Shown: one piece after another, positions 51,426 through 60,560 of the stretch
Numbering within the stretch: position 1 is the stretch's first letter
Layout of the letters: each line of letters begins with the position of its first letter
Origin: Phytophthora colocasiae
Lineage: Eukaryota > Oomycota > Peronosporomycetes > Peronosporales > Peronosporaceae
Reading direction: 5' to 3'
Assembly: GCA_018806915.1 (NCBI GenBank)
Contig: JAGKQI010000069.1
Location: forward strand, 558,001-622,000
Length of the DNA: 64,000 nt
Position numbers and translations under genes: made by a program
The notes under the pieces: generated by a model
Database searches by the model: none
What the model saw: only the letters and a program-made list of their open reading frames with translations
What the model was told of the DNA's origin: nothing

Positions 51426-54400
51426 TAAGAGCATTCCCACCGGTTCCGACTAAACTGAAGCTATAACGCACTCGAATATCACGCCTAAATTTAGTTGATC
51501 GGGAAATCCGCACCGGTCAAGAGCATTTCAGGACAAGATCTCGCTGGAACACGAGAAGAATCTTGAGGTTGATGGAGAGCCAGCTACTTTTTTCTTGCGG
51601 TCGTGCTGGCGCTGGCAGTGGCGGCTTCCTAAACCTCCAAGACCAGCGACGAAGACGATGTACTTGCTTGTAAGCTTCTCTTTCCCCCACTTTCTGCTGT
51701 GCCGTGTGAAGCTGTGGGTTTGAATTTTCGACCAGAAGCCGCCTCCCAGGACCATCCATTGATCTGGAAGCTGATTGGCTGATATCTGACAACATTGGGA
51801 CGGGAATCTGGGAAGGTGTAAGCGTTGCGCTCCAGGAATACCTTTGATAATCTCCGGAATCAATGTCCGGCCCGGAATCCCGAGTCGACCAACTGCATCC
51901 GGAGCCCTGATACAGCTGAACCAGGTGCAGATACAGTATCCAAGTATTTCCTGTGAAAAGAGCTCCAGATGCCGGCCAAGGTCACGTGGAATCTGAACAC
52001 CAAGGGCGTTTGGAAGGGACTGGCATCCGGGGAAATCCTGATTTGTACCCAGTATCCAGTTGAAGACTCCAAGTATACTTAAGTCAAGTGATTACCGACC
52101 GACCAAGACGGCCGACCAGGATGTGCTCGGCACCAGCCAGAATTCTTCGGGCTTCGGCGACAGAGACACGCGCTCCCTGCCCCTTTCTATAGTGAAATTA
52201 AGATGTTTAGCAGAGACTTTAGCAAAATACTTATACATAAATAACAGAGAGTTCAATTTGCCACCAAGGACGCAAGTGAGTGTGCGGGAGGTTCCCACAA
52301 GCCACCACTGCCGAGAACCGCCGACCAGCCTCAAGAAGAGGGCTCGGGGTCATCTCCGCCAGCGTTAGGCCGCGACGACAGCGTACACCGCCGCGGGATT
52401 CTCCACAAAGGTCAAGACCAAGTTAGGGAAGGGATACGGAAGGCGCATCCGGAAGTGAGCTTCCTATTTCATATTCCAGTTGGTATTCCGGACTCCGGAT
52501 ACCCATTTCATATTATAACTGCGTTTTTAGGAGGTTGTTAGTAGTTAGCCCCTTGGAACTGTATTGAATTAACTACTGTGTGATAGGATTGTATATTGAG
52601 GGTTATCCGGATTACTTTCTAGTGATTCCGGATTCCATTTGATTATTGTCTTCCGGAAACCAAGTGGTTATCCGGAAGTGGTGCGCTTGTAAGAGTCCCG
52701 GAACCGAGCCAGTGTTCCGGAATCAGACTCCGTCGACTGGCATCTGGAGTGCCCACCGCTTAAGGGCCACAAAGAATAAGAGCGGCTGTATATTTGCATA
52801 TTAACTCTCTGTATTGTATTGGTTAGCCGCTAGGGGAAGACTTTGCTAATAGTCTTTCACCCATTCCAGACGACTGCATCTGGAAAGTACCTGGCATTTG
52901 TACATCTGGACCTGATCGGCATCCAGAAGTAACTCATTGGTGACTACACCGGATACGCGAAGACAAACGACACCCAAGAGGATACCACAAGGTCACACGC
53001 CAACTCTGCCTTCCGGATACCCATAGGATCCCGGAAGGTTGAGACTGACCCCACTTGGCATCTGGACGTTTTATTCTAGAATCCACCTGGACACGCACTA
53101 TACACTCTGGGCGACCGACTTCCAGTCCGGAAGCCGAAAAGTGTTCACCCACTTCGCCACAGCTGGTGCGCGTGCCCGGATTCGATACCGAGTGTATCAC
53201 CGAGTTACTTTATATTTGATTCGATTAGTTTCAGGGGAACTGAGTGCTAACTAACTTTCTAATCGTGGTTGTGATGATTGGAAGTGAAAGCGCGCGCAAA
53301 GGGAGAGACGCGGATTCTGGATCCGGTATGGCATCCAGATCGTCGCGTCGGTTGAAGGGGCAGCTGCCTGAAGAGCACGAAGATTTAGATACGATTATGA
53401 GAAGAGCTCGTCAGGCCAACGCTGCGAAGCGAAAGGCTGCCCAGGAAGCAAAGGAGTTGCCGGATCTCCAGGAGGAGGGTTCCGAATCTGCCGTTGAGGA
53501 TGCGCACCGCGCAAGTCTGGACGGAAGTGATCGGGAAGAAACTTCGGATCGAGAAGGCGACCCAGAGCAAGAAGAGTCCGGATCCGAGTCGGGTTCGGAA
53601 GAAGAGGATTCTGGATCGGAAGGTGATCTGGAAGCTGAAGGAGTTTTGGACGAGTTCGATCAGGAGGAGTCCGAAGGTGAGGAGTCTGAAGTCGTCGGGA
53701 GTGACGCTGAAGATTCCGGAAGAGAGGCATCTGAAGACGACGTTGTCGAGATTGAAGCCCCCGCGGAGGATCGAGTTCCGTATTCTCCTCCGCCGAAAAG
53801 AGTGGATCCAGATGCCATATCTGGAGTTCGAGAAGATTCGCCCCACGTGAAGCAGGAAGATCGCCCGCTGTCGCCGGTTCAGGAAGATACTGTGCTTCAA
53901 GACAATAACATGTCATCGCCAGTGATTCCAGAACTCCGGATACCAACACTGCATCCGGACCAGCCGCCGTTCCAGATGCTCTCTGAGGTGTCTCTGCAAG
54001 AACCAAGTGGATTCGACATTCCCGATTCTGAAATGGAGGAACTTCAAGATGTCCCATCTACGGCGTCCGAAGTCCAGATGACCGAAGGTCGCGCGAAGGC
54101 ATATGTGGCCGAGCAGGTGAGACGCTGGGAGCGCGATAGTTCCGAAAGGGACATTCCACCTGACGTCAGATACGACTGGCCTCCCGTGCGTCCGGATTCC
54201 GAAGCCTTCCTTCGTGCGGCTTCGAAGACTTCCGAATACCTTAGTCGTCGGATGTTGATGCCGGTACAGACAGACGCTTGGATTTCGGAACTTCAGATCC
54301 AGCGTCACACTTTTGGAACGGCCCAAGATCTACAAGCAGGCTTGATCCCGCCAATGGAATTCTCAGCTCGAGAATGTATTGCCGTCCTTCAGACTCTACT

Positions 54401-54773
54401 TTTCGAAGCCGGGTTTGGTTTCGTGAACTTGGTACCAGGATGGTTCCGGACGCGTGTCTTCAAGGTGCATCCGGATCTCGTCCGACAAGTCGTCGGTGAA
54501 GTGATACAGTTATTGACTGTGGAGATGGTCGAGTGGAGACAGTTAATGGTCCGGATGCAAGAGTATGCCCAGACCCTTGCGGACTTTAGAAGGGAAAGAC
54601 TCTATCAAGTACATCCAGAAGCCGCTTATCAAGGTGGAAGCATATTCATTTCGGATTACGAAGCTTCTCTACTGGGACGTGATTTCACTGGGCTTCTCGT
54701 GACATCCGGATTCCGGAAGTTGAGAAGTCCAAGGGATCCTGTCCACCAGGATGTCCAGACGAAACGCCTCCAA
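51426..54773 (+). mobile_element. Retroelement remnant with acidic Gag-like ORF, CCGGA-rich
   Basis: About 1.8 kb of non-coding sequence (51426-53273) leads to one long ORF, cut at 54773 by the next element. Throughout, CCGGA, TCCGGA and the related ATCTGGA/TCCAGAT words occur at very high density, in coding and non-coding parts alike. I could not find its LTR ends or a pol region. Confidence 0.6.
53274..54773 (+). pseudogene. Acidic Gag-like ORF, truncated by insertion
   Basis: From the ATG at 53274 (MIGSESARKGRD) the frame runs 500 codons to 54773, then reads a few codons into the next element's LTR before stopping at 54827. Residues 50-200 are extremely Glu/Ser/Asp-rich (EEDSGSEGDLEAEG). 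Residues about 260-500 are folded-looking and helical (GRAKAYVAEQVRRWERDSSERD, EFSARECIAVLQTLLFEAGFGFVNLVPGWFRTRVF). No zinc knuckle is present before the break. It is read as a retroelement Gag from context and composition; a host gene captured by repeats is possible. Confidence 0.5.
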
Positions 54774-55233
54774 TGTAACGGGGTTACACGTACAAGTGGT
54801 TGTACCACTTGTAACTCTAACAGTTAGGATAACTGTTAGAGGTTGGAAATGGGCCTCAGACCTTGGTGTGCTGTACACACCAATGGATACATGAGCGAAC
54901 CACATTATTGGATGGTTCGTGTGCATTTGTGCATATTATTGGTAGAAAGTAACGGATTTCTACCAATCACTGAGCAGAGTTTCTGCCAACCACACGTTGG
55001 CAGACCCTTTTAAAATAGATAACAAACAGTTTTAGGAGGTCCATAATTGGCTTATGCCAAATTCAATAACAGTTCTCATTTTACGGTATCTTGCAGTTTA
55101 ATTTAGTTATATTTGATTTAATTATACTTATTTAAATAAGTATACTTAAATTAAGTCTATTCTAATTGCACGCTTCCTCATACACGTAAGCGCACGTGTA
55201 CGCCACCTAATAGGTCTAGGTAGACCCATTACA
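54774..55233 (+). repeat. 5' LTR of the hairpin-dense element
   Basis: TGTAACGG...CCCATTACA, 460 bases with TG/CA ends and inverted TGTAA/TTACA tips. It contains perfect stems at 54791-54813 (10 bp), 54815-54841 (11 bp) and 54982-55004 (9 bp). CCTGGTAGCAC follows at once and could be the primer binding site. The end is set by the TG/CA rule only. Confidence 0.65.
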
Positions 55234-55282
55234 CCTGGTAGCACTTTGTAGTCCGTCCCACGACCGACTGCTGTTCGTTCGT

Positions 55283-56269
55283 ATGGAGTCATACGAACGC
55301 GGGGTAGAGAACTCCCCAATGGATGAGGGATCCGCTGGGACCCCTCAAATGTCCGTGACGCGCACGGACTGCGCCCACCTGTCTGATCCAGAGTGGGAGG
55401 CTCTCCAAAGACTCTCGCGAGTCATTGGAGAGGCAGCGGTAGCTACGATGCTTCGTACGCTATCGCCGACAGAGCAACACGGTGTTGCTCTGGGGTACAT
55501 TGCTAAGGAGCAACGAGATGTTGCTGCCTCGGTGGCTTCCCCTAAGCCACGCGTGGAGTCGTTGAAACTCCACGTGAGTACCTACACGGGGAAGGAGGAC
55601 GAGACCCTCCTTCGTTGGCTTGTCGAACTTGACACAGCCGTTGCGGCTCGACGTATCGTCGATCCGATGTCGAAGGTCGCGTTCGCCATGTCATGTCTTG
55701 GCGGACGTGCGAGGAGTTGGGCCTATGGGCGCCGACTCTCGGATCCTACGTGCTTCAGCACGTACGAGGTGTTCAAGGAGGAACTCAAGCTTGCGTTTGA
55801 GCCTCCGAAGAACGAGTTCAGATCGAGAGCGGAGTTTCTCGATCTGCAGCAGGGCAAGGATGATGTTCACACCTTTGCCCAGCGTGCTCGATACTTGGTA
55901 TCGAACATAGTGGCCAACCCGATCGACGAGGCGACCAAGGTCGTCACGTTCATGAAGGGACTAAGAGACGGTCCCGTCAAAACATATCTCTTCCGAGAGT
56001 ATCCGAATACTCTCGAGGAGGCGATCAGCCTTGCGATGCAAGAGGAGTTTAGCCAACGTCAAGCTAAACTCCATGCGAACGCGCCGAAGCCGGCGCGTCC
56101 TGTTGTGAAGACGGGAGGTCCGGAACCTATGGACCTCTCGAGTGCTACGACTGCTGGTCAACAGCAGCGTAGATACGGCAAGGTTCGATGTTACAAGTGT
56201 AGTAACATCGGTCACTATGCACGCGAGTGCACAGCGGGCGGGCGTTCAAAAAACGCCAAGGACCAGTAG
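55283..56269 (+). CDS. gag: Gag of the hairpin-dense Gypsy element
   Basis: 328 residues from the ATG at 55283. The capsid domain spans residues about 90-240 (LHVSTYTGKEDETLLRWLVELD, LGGRARSWAYGRR, VFKEELKLAFEPP, FLDLQQG), and one CCHC knuckle, CYKCSNIGHYAREC, lies near the end. It is intact, without stops. The reading frame is unusual in that adjacent stretches of codons are reverse complements of each other; for example the codons of the zinc knuckle lie in a 9-bp stem at 56186-56210. The 3' end overlaps the protease frame in the -1 direction (56227-56269). Confidence 0.9.
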   Translation: MESYERGVENSPMDEGSAGTPQMSVTRTDCAHLSDPEWEALQRLSRVIGEAAVATMLRTLSPTEQHGVALGYIAKEQRDVAASVASPKPRVESLKLHVSTYTGKEDETLLRWLVELDTAVAARRIVDPMSKVAFAMSCLGGRARSWAYGRRLSDPTCFSTYEVFKEELKLAFEPPKNEFRSRAEFLDLQQGKDDVHTFAQRARYLVSNIVANPIDEATKVVTFMKGLRDGPVKTYLFREYPNTLEEAISLAMQEEFSQRQAKLHANAPKPARPVVKTGGPEPMDLSSATTAGQQQRRYGKVRCYKCSNIGHYARECTAGGRSKNAKDQ

Positions 56270-56920
56270 GCGCGGGGCGTCCTACTGGTGATGCAGTCTC
56301 GCGTGTCGAGCTTGGACACGCGACGATGAGGACTGCTGCCCCCAGCGAGAAGGTTTCTCGCTATAAGCTGCAAGATGACAAGCCAAACCTTGTCATCCTG
56401 AACGTGATGTCGAAGAGAGCGAACTCTCTTCGTGCCCTAGTGGACTCGGGCGCGTCGAACAACTTTGTTCGACAGGGAAGTCTTCGAAGGTTTGACTTCG
56501 AAGAGGCCGACACGCCTCGCGGCGTGTTGGAGGTGCGGTTGGCAACAGGTGCCACCGTGAGAACTGAGAAGCGCGTAGTCCGTGTGCGCTTCTCTTACAA
56601 ACGAAGGACGTTTGTAGAAGATCTTATCGTCTTGGATCTAGACGATAAGTTCGACTTGGTATTAGGCATGCCGTGGCTTGCACGGCATGACCCGGTGATC
56701 AACTGGGAGAAGCGTACGCTCGTACGCTTCAACAACACATGCGCGACAGAGAGCGATGGCCCTGTCAGTGCTGCACATGCACCGGTCGGTGCATGTGGAT
56801 CCCCAGTTGAGGCAGCGGTGGCCGCCGCTGCCTCCGATCGCCGCCGGCGACCATCAACGACTCCGAGAGTCGTTGGGAGAAAATGTGTGTCGACTCAGAA
56901 ATCTGAGCCGAAGGGTCGCG

Positions 56921-57009
56921 GTCACATGAGTGATGGTCAGGTGAATGTGAATCACCTGACCATAAACATCTGAATGATGTTTGTCACATGAGTGATGGTC
57001 AGGTGAATG
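56921..57009 (+). repeat. 62-bp direct duplication in pol
   Basis: The 27-base block starting GTCACATGAGTGATGG occurs at 56921-56947 and 56983-57009. The 62-base period is not a multiple of three. Confidence 0.9.
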
Positions 57010-57096
57010 AGATTCACCTGAGAGAAGGTAAAATACCGGTATTACCGGTATCCTTGGAGGTACTTCAAGCCCCCAAGGGTCGCGCCGACGACGTCG

Positions 57097-57408
57097 CGTC
57101 AACTCTGGGAGTTGACGAAGCAAATAATATTCGGGGAACCGAAAGACGTGCGTCAGCTCTGGGAGCTGACGCCACTGGCGCTTCGCTGCTAGTTCCGGGA
57201 ACTAGCGATCGGTCATCAGCTCCGGGAGCTGATGAGACGTGTATAGGCGAACAGTCGCTGCTAGTTCCGGGAACTAGCGATCGTACATCCGCTCTGGGAA
57301 CGGATGATATGTGTACAAGCGAACACTCGCTAGCGCAGGAAGCTAGCGAGAGCACGTCGACTCCGGGAGTCGACGATGCGGTTGCTTCATCCGCTCCGGG
57401 AGCGGATG
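57097..57408 (+). repeat. Tandem array of hairpins with constant loop and changing stems
   Basis: Successive perfect stems with CTGGG, CCGGG or CGG loops at 57097-57117, 57150-57172, 57188-57206, 57213-57235, 57260-57278, 57326-57350 (loop differs), 57355-57375 and 57388-57408; arm sequences differ between most units. Confidence 0.9.
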
Positions 57409-58205
57409 GAGGCGCAGCGGTTCAGGGAACCGACTGCGCGGCAGGAGGTGCTGGCGGTTGCAAACGCCCAGCACCCGAACAACCTGCGTGCTCACGTGCA
57501 GCAGCGCTGCACGCGATGAGCGGCACTCAAGCCGGGCTTGATAGTGCGAGTCAGCGGAAGGAATCCGCTGACGATTGCGATAACGTCCCGTCCAAGGTGC
57601 GATGCCTTGGACGTGGAGCACCTGGAGCCGGGCTCCATGGTAGATCTTCGCGGCGCAAGCTCAGGGAGCTGCGCGAGTCTCAGTCCGGGACTGAGACGGG
57701 TGTATCTGCAGTGCAGACACCGAGTGTTGAGACGTTGAACGGCTTGACACGTACTGGTACTGGGTTACAGTACCAGAGGATGCGGTTGGAGAATCCGCCG
57801 ACGAGTGCGTCGGCGTTGACCGCACTTTCAACGATGAGTTGGAAGCGAGACTTGTACGATGGACGCATCGAACAAATTTGCATTCTCTCGGATATCGAGA
57901 GAGTGGATCGCGTAGCCGAAGAGCTGAAGCAGCTCGTCGTCGATGGGATCACTGAGGGCGATGACCCCCTCAGTGCGAAGACCAAGAAGCAACGCTTCGA
58001 GGAGCAGAGTTGGGACTCGTTGAAGTCGAGTCCCTATTACGAGATTCTGCGGGAGTACAAGGATGTACTCCCGGACGAGATTCCTTCGGAGCTTCCGAAG
58101 AATAAGGGCGTACAGCACGAGATTGATCTCGTGCCGGGCACGAAGTACTGTGTTACACGGCAGTGGCCACTGCCGCGTGAACAAGTGCAAGCGATCGACG
58201 ACTTC

Positions 58206-58414
58206 TGCAGCGGGGCTGCGTAGGTGTGCACGGCACAGAGGAAGTTGGGTTGACTCGTAGAGTCCTGCTTGCAAGGCACTAGCCTTCGGTTCTATACAAG
58301 AACCAAGTAGTCCACTAAATACGGGACTCTCACAATCAGTGTCCCTATAATAAAGGAACTAACACTAATTATGTAAAATGCAAACTGATTTTTATTTATT
58401 TTATTGCCCTAATC
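58206..58414 (+). repeat. Dispersed repeat B, longer copy (LTR-like)
   Basis: Same repeat as 51281-51425 with extra segments (for example after GTGTGCA and around AACTAACACTAATTATG). It starts exactly where the pol of the previous element breaks off and ends 5 bases before the chromodomain element's LTR. Confidence 0.75.
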
Positions 58415-58419
58415 CTGAA

Positions 58420-58613
58420 TGTAACGGATTTAGTATCTAACATACTAAATCCTAATCAAATGTAATGTGTGGCTCTGAGCTAACAGCCAGCAACTGGCTA
58501 CATGTGTGACGTGTGAGAAACACTATGTGTTGTACACGGATCTGTGACTTGTGACCTGATGGTGTATACCACACCTATTGTAGCCAAGGCGCGCAGCGCC
58601 GTAACTCGTTACA
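58420..58613 (-). repeat. 3' LTR of the chromodomain element
   Basis: 194 bases with inverted tips TGTAACG / CGTTACA and TG/CA ends. A purine tract abuts it on the minus strand. It also contains a perfect 10-bp stem (58426-58452). Confidence 0.7.
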
Positions 58614-58626
58614 CCCTCCCCACCAA
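58614..58626 (-). promoter_or_regulatory. Polypurine tract of the chromodomain element
   Basis: On the minus strand GGTGGGGAGGG directly precedes the LTR start TGTAACG, the standard second-strand primer position. Confidence 0.75.
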
Positions 58627-58639
58627 ACCGTGGATACGG

Positions 58640-60560
58640 AGTATCTACAACTGTAGACATAACTGCCTTTGTCAAGGCCTGTCACCGGCAACTTTCCGAT
58701 AAAAAGAAATCTCTCAACGAGAGTGCGCGGGTGCGCTGGCTCAACGAGCACATTCTTCAATTCTCCCCAGCGAGCCAACCGCCCTGAGGTGTCCAGTGAC
58801 CAGGCGTCTACGCCCCAGCGCCTCAGCGCTTTCCGGTCTGGAGCCCTCGGCTCCTCTCACGCTCTCCGATTCGAGTATTTCGCGGCGTCTCGCCTTCGCT
58901 ACGGAGCGATGTTCAAGGCCAGCCCTGACGTCAAGTGGTAGCGGTGGCTCACCCTTCGAGTACACGACAGCGTCGCCGACGCGCGACCCACGTCGCTCTC
59001 CCACAGAGGAAGGCGAGGTCGAAGCGGACTACGAGGAGTCCGGAACAGGGCGATGCCCATGCGTCTCCTGCTGCCCTGCGAGCCCTCGGACGACCCGATC
59101 TGAGCTGCGCCTCCACGCGATCCGCGTCGGTACTCACCCTCGGCAGCTGCGGCAGCCCAATCCGTTCCCGGAGGGACCTTCGAGCCTCGTGCTCAACGCG
59201 TTGCGCAACGCACCACCGCTTCCTGCTCGCGATGAGCCAGAGTCACTCAAGGGGAGTCGAAGACGCGATCACCAACCCTCTGGATGAGGCACAGGAGGCT
59301 TCCCTGAGCGGTGCTCCAGAGTCACGTCGACCGGTCCAACGGGACATCGTGGGACTTCGTCGCGGCGCGACTACGGCTTCGAGCCTCGCGACCCTGCCGA
59401 GCAGGTGAAGCAGCTGATGGCGCAGCCAAACCTGCATGGTTACGCCATAGGCAATCCTCCACGCGGTGGCTTTGAGACTCAGCAGCGACAGGGGCTCCAT
59501 GAGCGTTTCCTGACCCCGCAGGTGTGCACACCTCGCCGAGTATCGGCAACGCTTAGATAAGCAACGGCGACGGGAGTCTGTGCCTCAGATGAGGACTTAT
59601 CCACTCCTGCTCCAAACCGGAGAGACCACCCTGGGACTACATGGTCCATGTGGCCACCTGGGCCGAGGCTTCACGGAAGCTCGCGTCGTTTGACCGGCTC
59701 ATGGAGAGCTGCGCCGAGGTGGACGTCCGCCTCGCCCTGAGGTCTACTCTTCCAGTACGCGAAGATACGCGTGCGGCCCGGCCGCTTTCCTCGTCACACG
59801 ACGGCAGTGGCTCCCGCCTCTCAGGCCACTATCCCTGCTTCGCAGGATGCTCCTTCAGTCTCCGAGGGAGACTCGCTGGTTGTGCCAGCCACGGACCAGA
59901 GCCTGAGCTCGGCTGTTATCCGTCAGCTTCTCACACTAGTGGTGAGAAGCGGGTGTCGACCGAGTGGTCGACCCTCGAGCCCTTCGGGCGCCCCTGATCT
60001 TCGCGATCAAAAGCGTCCACGACGTCAGGGCAATCCTGCCTCAGGGACCCTTCAAACTCCCAATGAGTTTTGGGAATGAGGATATCCACGCCACTTCACC
60101 AGATACTGGTTTTGACTACGGTGGCGACGCCGCGCCATCAGGCGCTCCACGTGGTAGTGGGGAGTCCCCTGCTCATCGAGCAACGGCGGAGGAGGCCGAT
60201 TCGCTGCGGAACGCCGTACCTCGATGAGTGTGACGAGCGCCATTTGTCGCATCGCGCCTGGTACCAACTCGATCACTCGATCGGTACTCCGGAGTCAGAC
60301 TCAGTCCCTTCAAGGGAACGTCGAGAGTGTTTGGCATTCGCATGCCCGTCTCTGCCTCTGCGACATGGAGGAGATTGAAAGCCGGATGGCTTGGCCTGAA
60401 GGTCCTCAGTCCCTGACTGCTCGCCTGCACCAGCAGGAGCTTCAGCTCGCTGAGTTGCGAGGTCAGGTGACGTTGCTGCTGCAGATGACGCAGCCTGGGC
60501 ACGTGTCGTCGGTGCCAGCGCCTCCGCGCTCACCCCCGCGGGGTCCTGATATGGCTTAAG
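58640..60560 (+). pseudogene. Protein-like reading frames antisense to the chromodomain element's 3' region
   Basis: On the plus strand, successive frames give protein-like segments: EEGEVEADYEE (about 59005), DAHASPAALRALGRPDL (59055), VEDAITNPLDEAQEA (59260), EQVKQLMAQPNLHGYAIGNPP (59400), YMVHVATWAEASRKLASFDRLMESCAEVD (59640) and RLHQQELQLAELRGQVTLLLQ (60425, heptad-like). Frame changes between them suggest one damaged gene. No family is recognised. Part of it overlaps the integrase/chromodomain sequence on the other strand, so some of the frames there are shadows. Confidence 0.4.

Larger units (their letters stand above)
54774..58205 (+). mobile_element. Hairpin-dense Gypsy element, 3' part deleted
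   Basis: 5' LTR 54774-55233, gag 55283-56269, protease and the very start of RT to 58205, then an abrupt junction to repeat B. It is inserted in the acidic Gag-like ORF. The LTR and internal sequence are packed with short perfect hairpins (see findings). No 3' LTR of this copy is visible, so no target duplication can be checked. Confidence 0.8.
56227..58205 (+). pseudogene. pol: Protease-linker-RT start of pol, frameshifted and truncated
   Basis: Frame 1 (56227-56973) carries the retropepsin-like LVDSGASNNFVRQG and LVLGMPWLARHDP. A 62-base tandem duplication (GTCACATGAGTGATGG at 56921 and again at 56983) shifts the frame, so the rest reads in another frame (56988-58223). That part has a repetitive Gly/Ala/Ser-rich linker (57090-57440: SALGAD, LVPGTS, SAPGAD units) and then the N-terminal RT lead HEIDLVPGTKYCVTRQWPLP, ending at AIDDF. 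RT catalytic region, RNase H and integrase are missing at the junction 58205/58206. Confidence 0.85.

Noticed and set aside
54774..58205. Considered whether the hairpins form a CRISPR array or an integron-like attC array
   Set aside because: No identical spaced repeats with unique spacers; stems are inside an open Gag/Pol reading frame of a eukaryotic LTR element.
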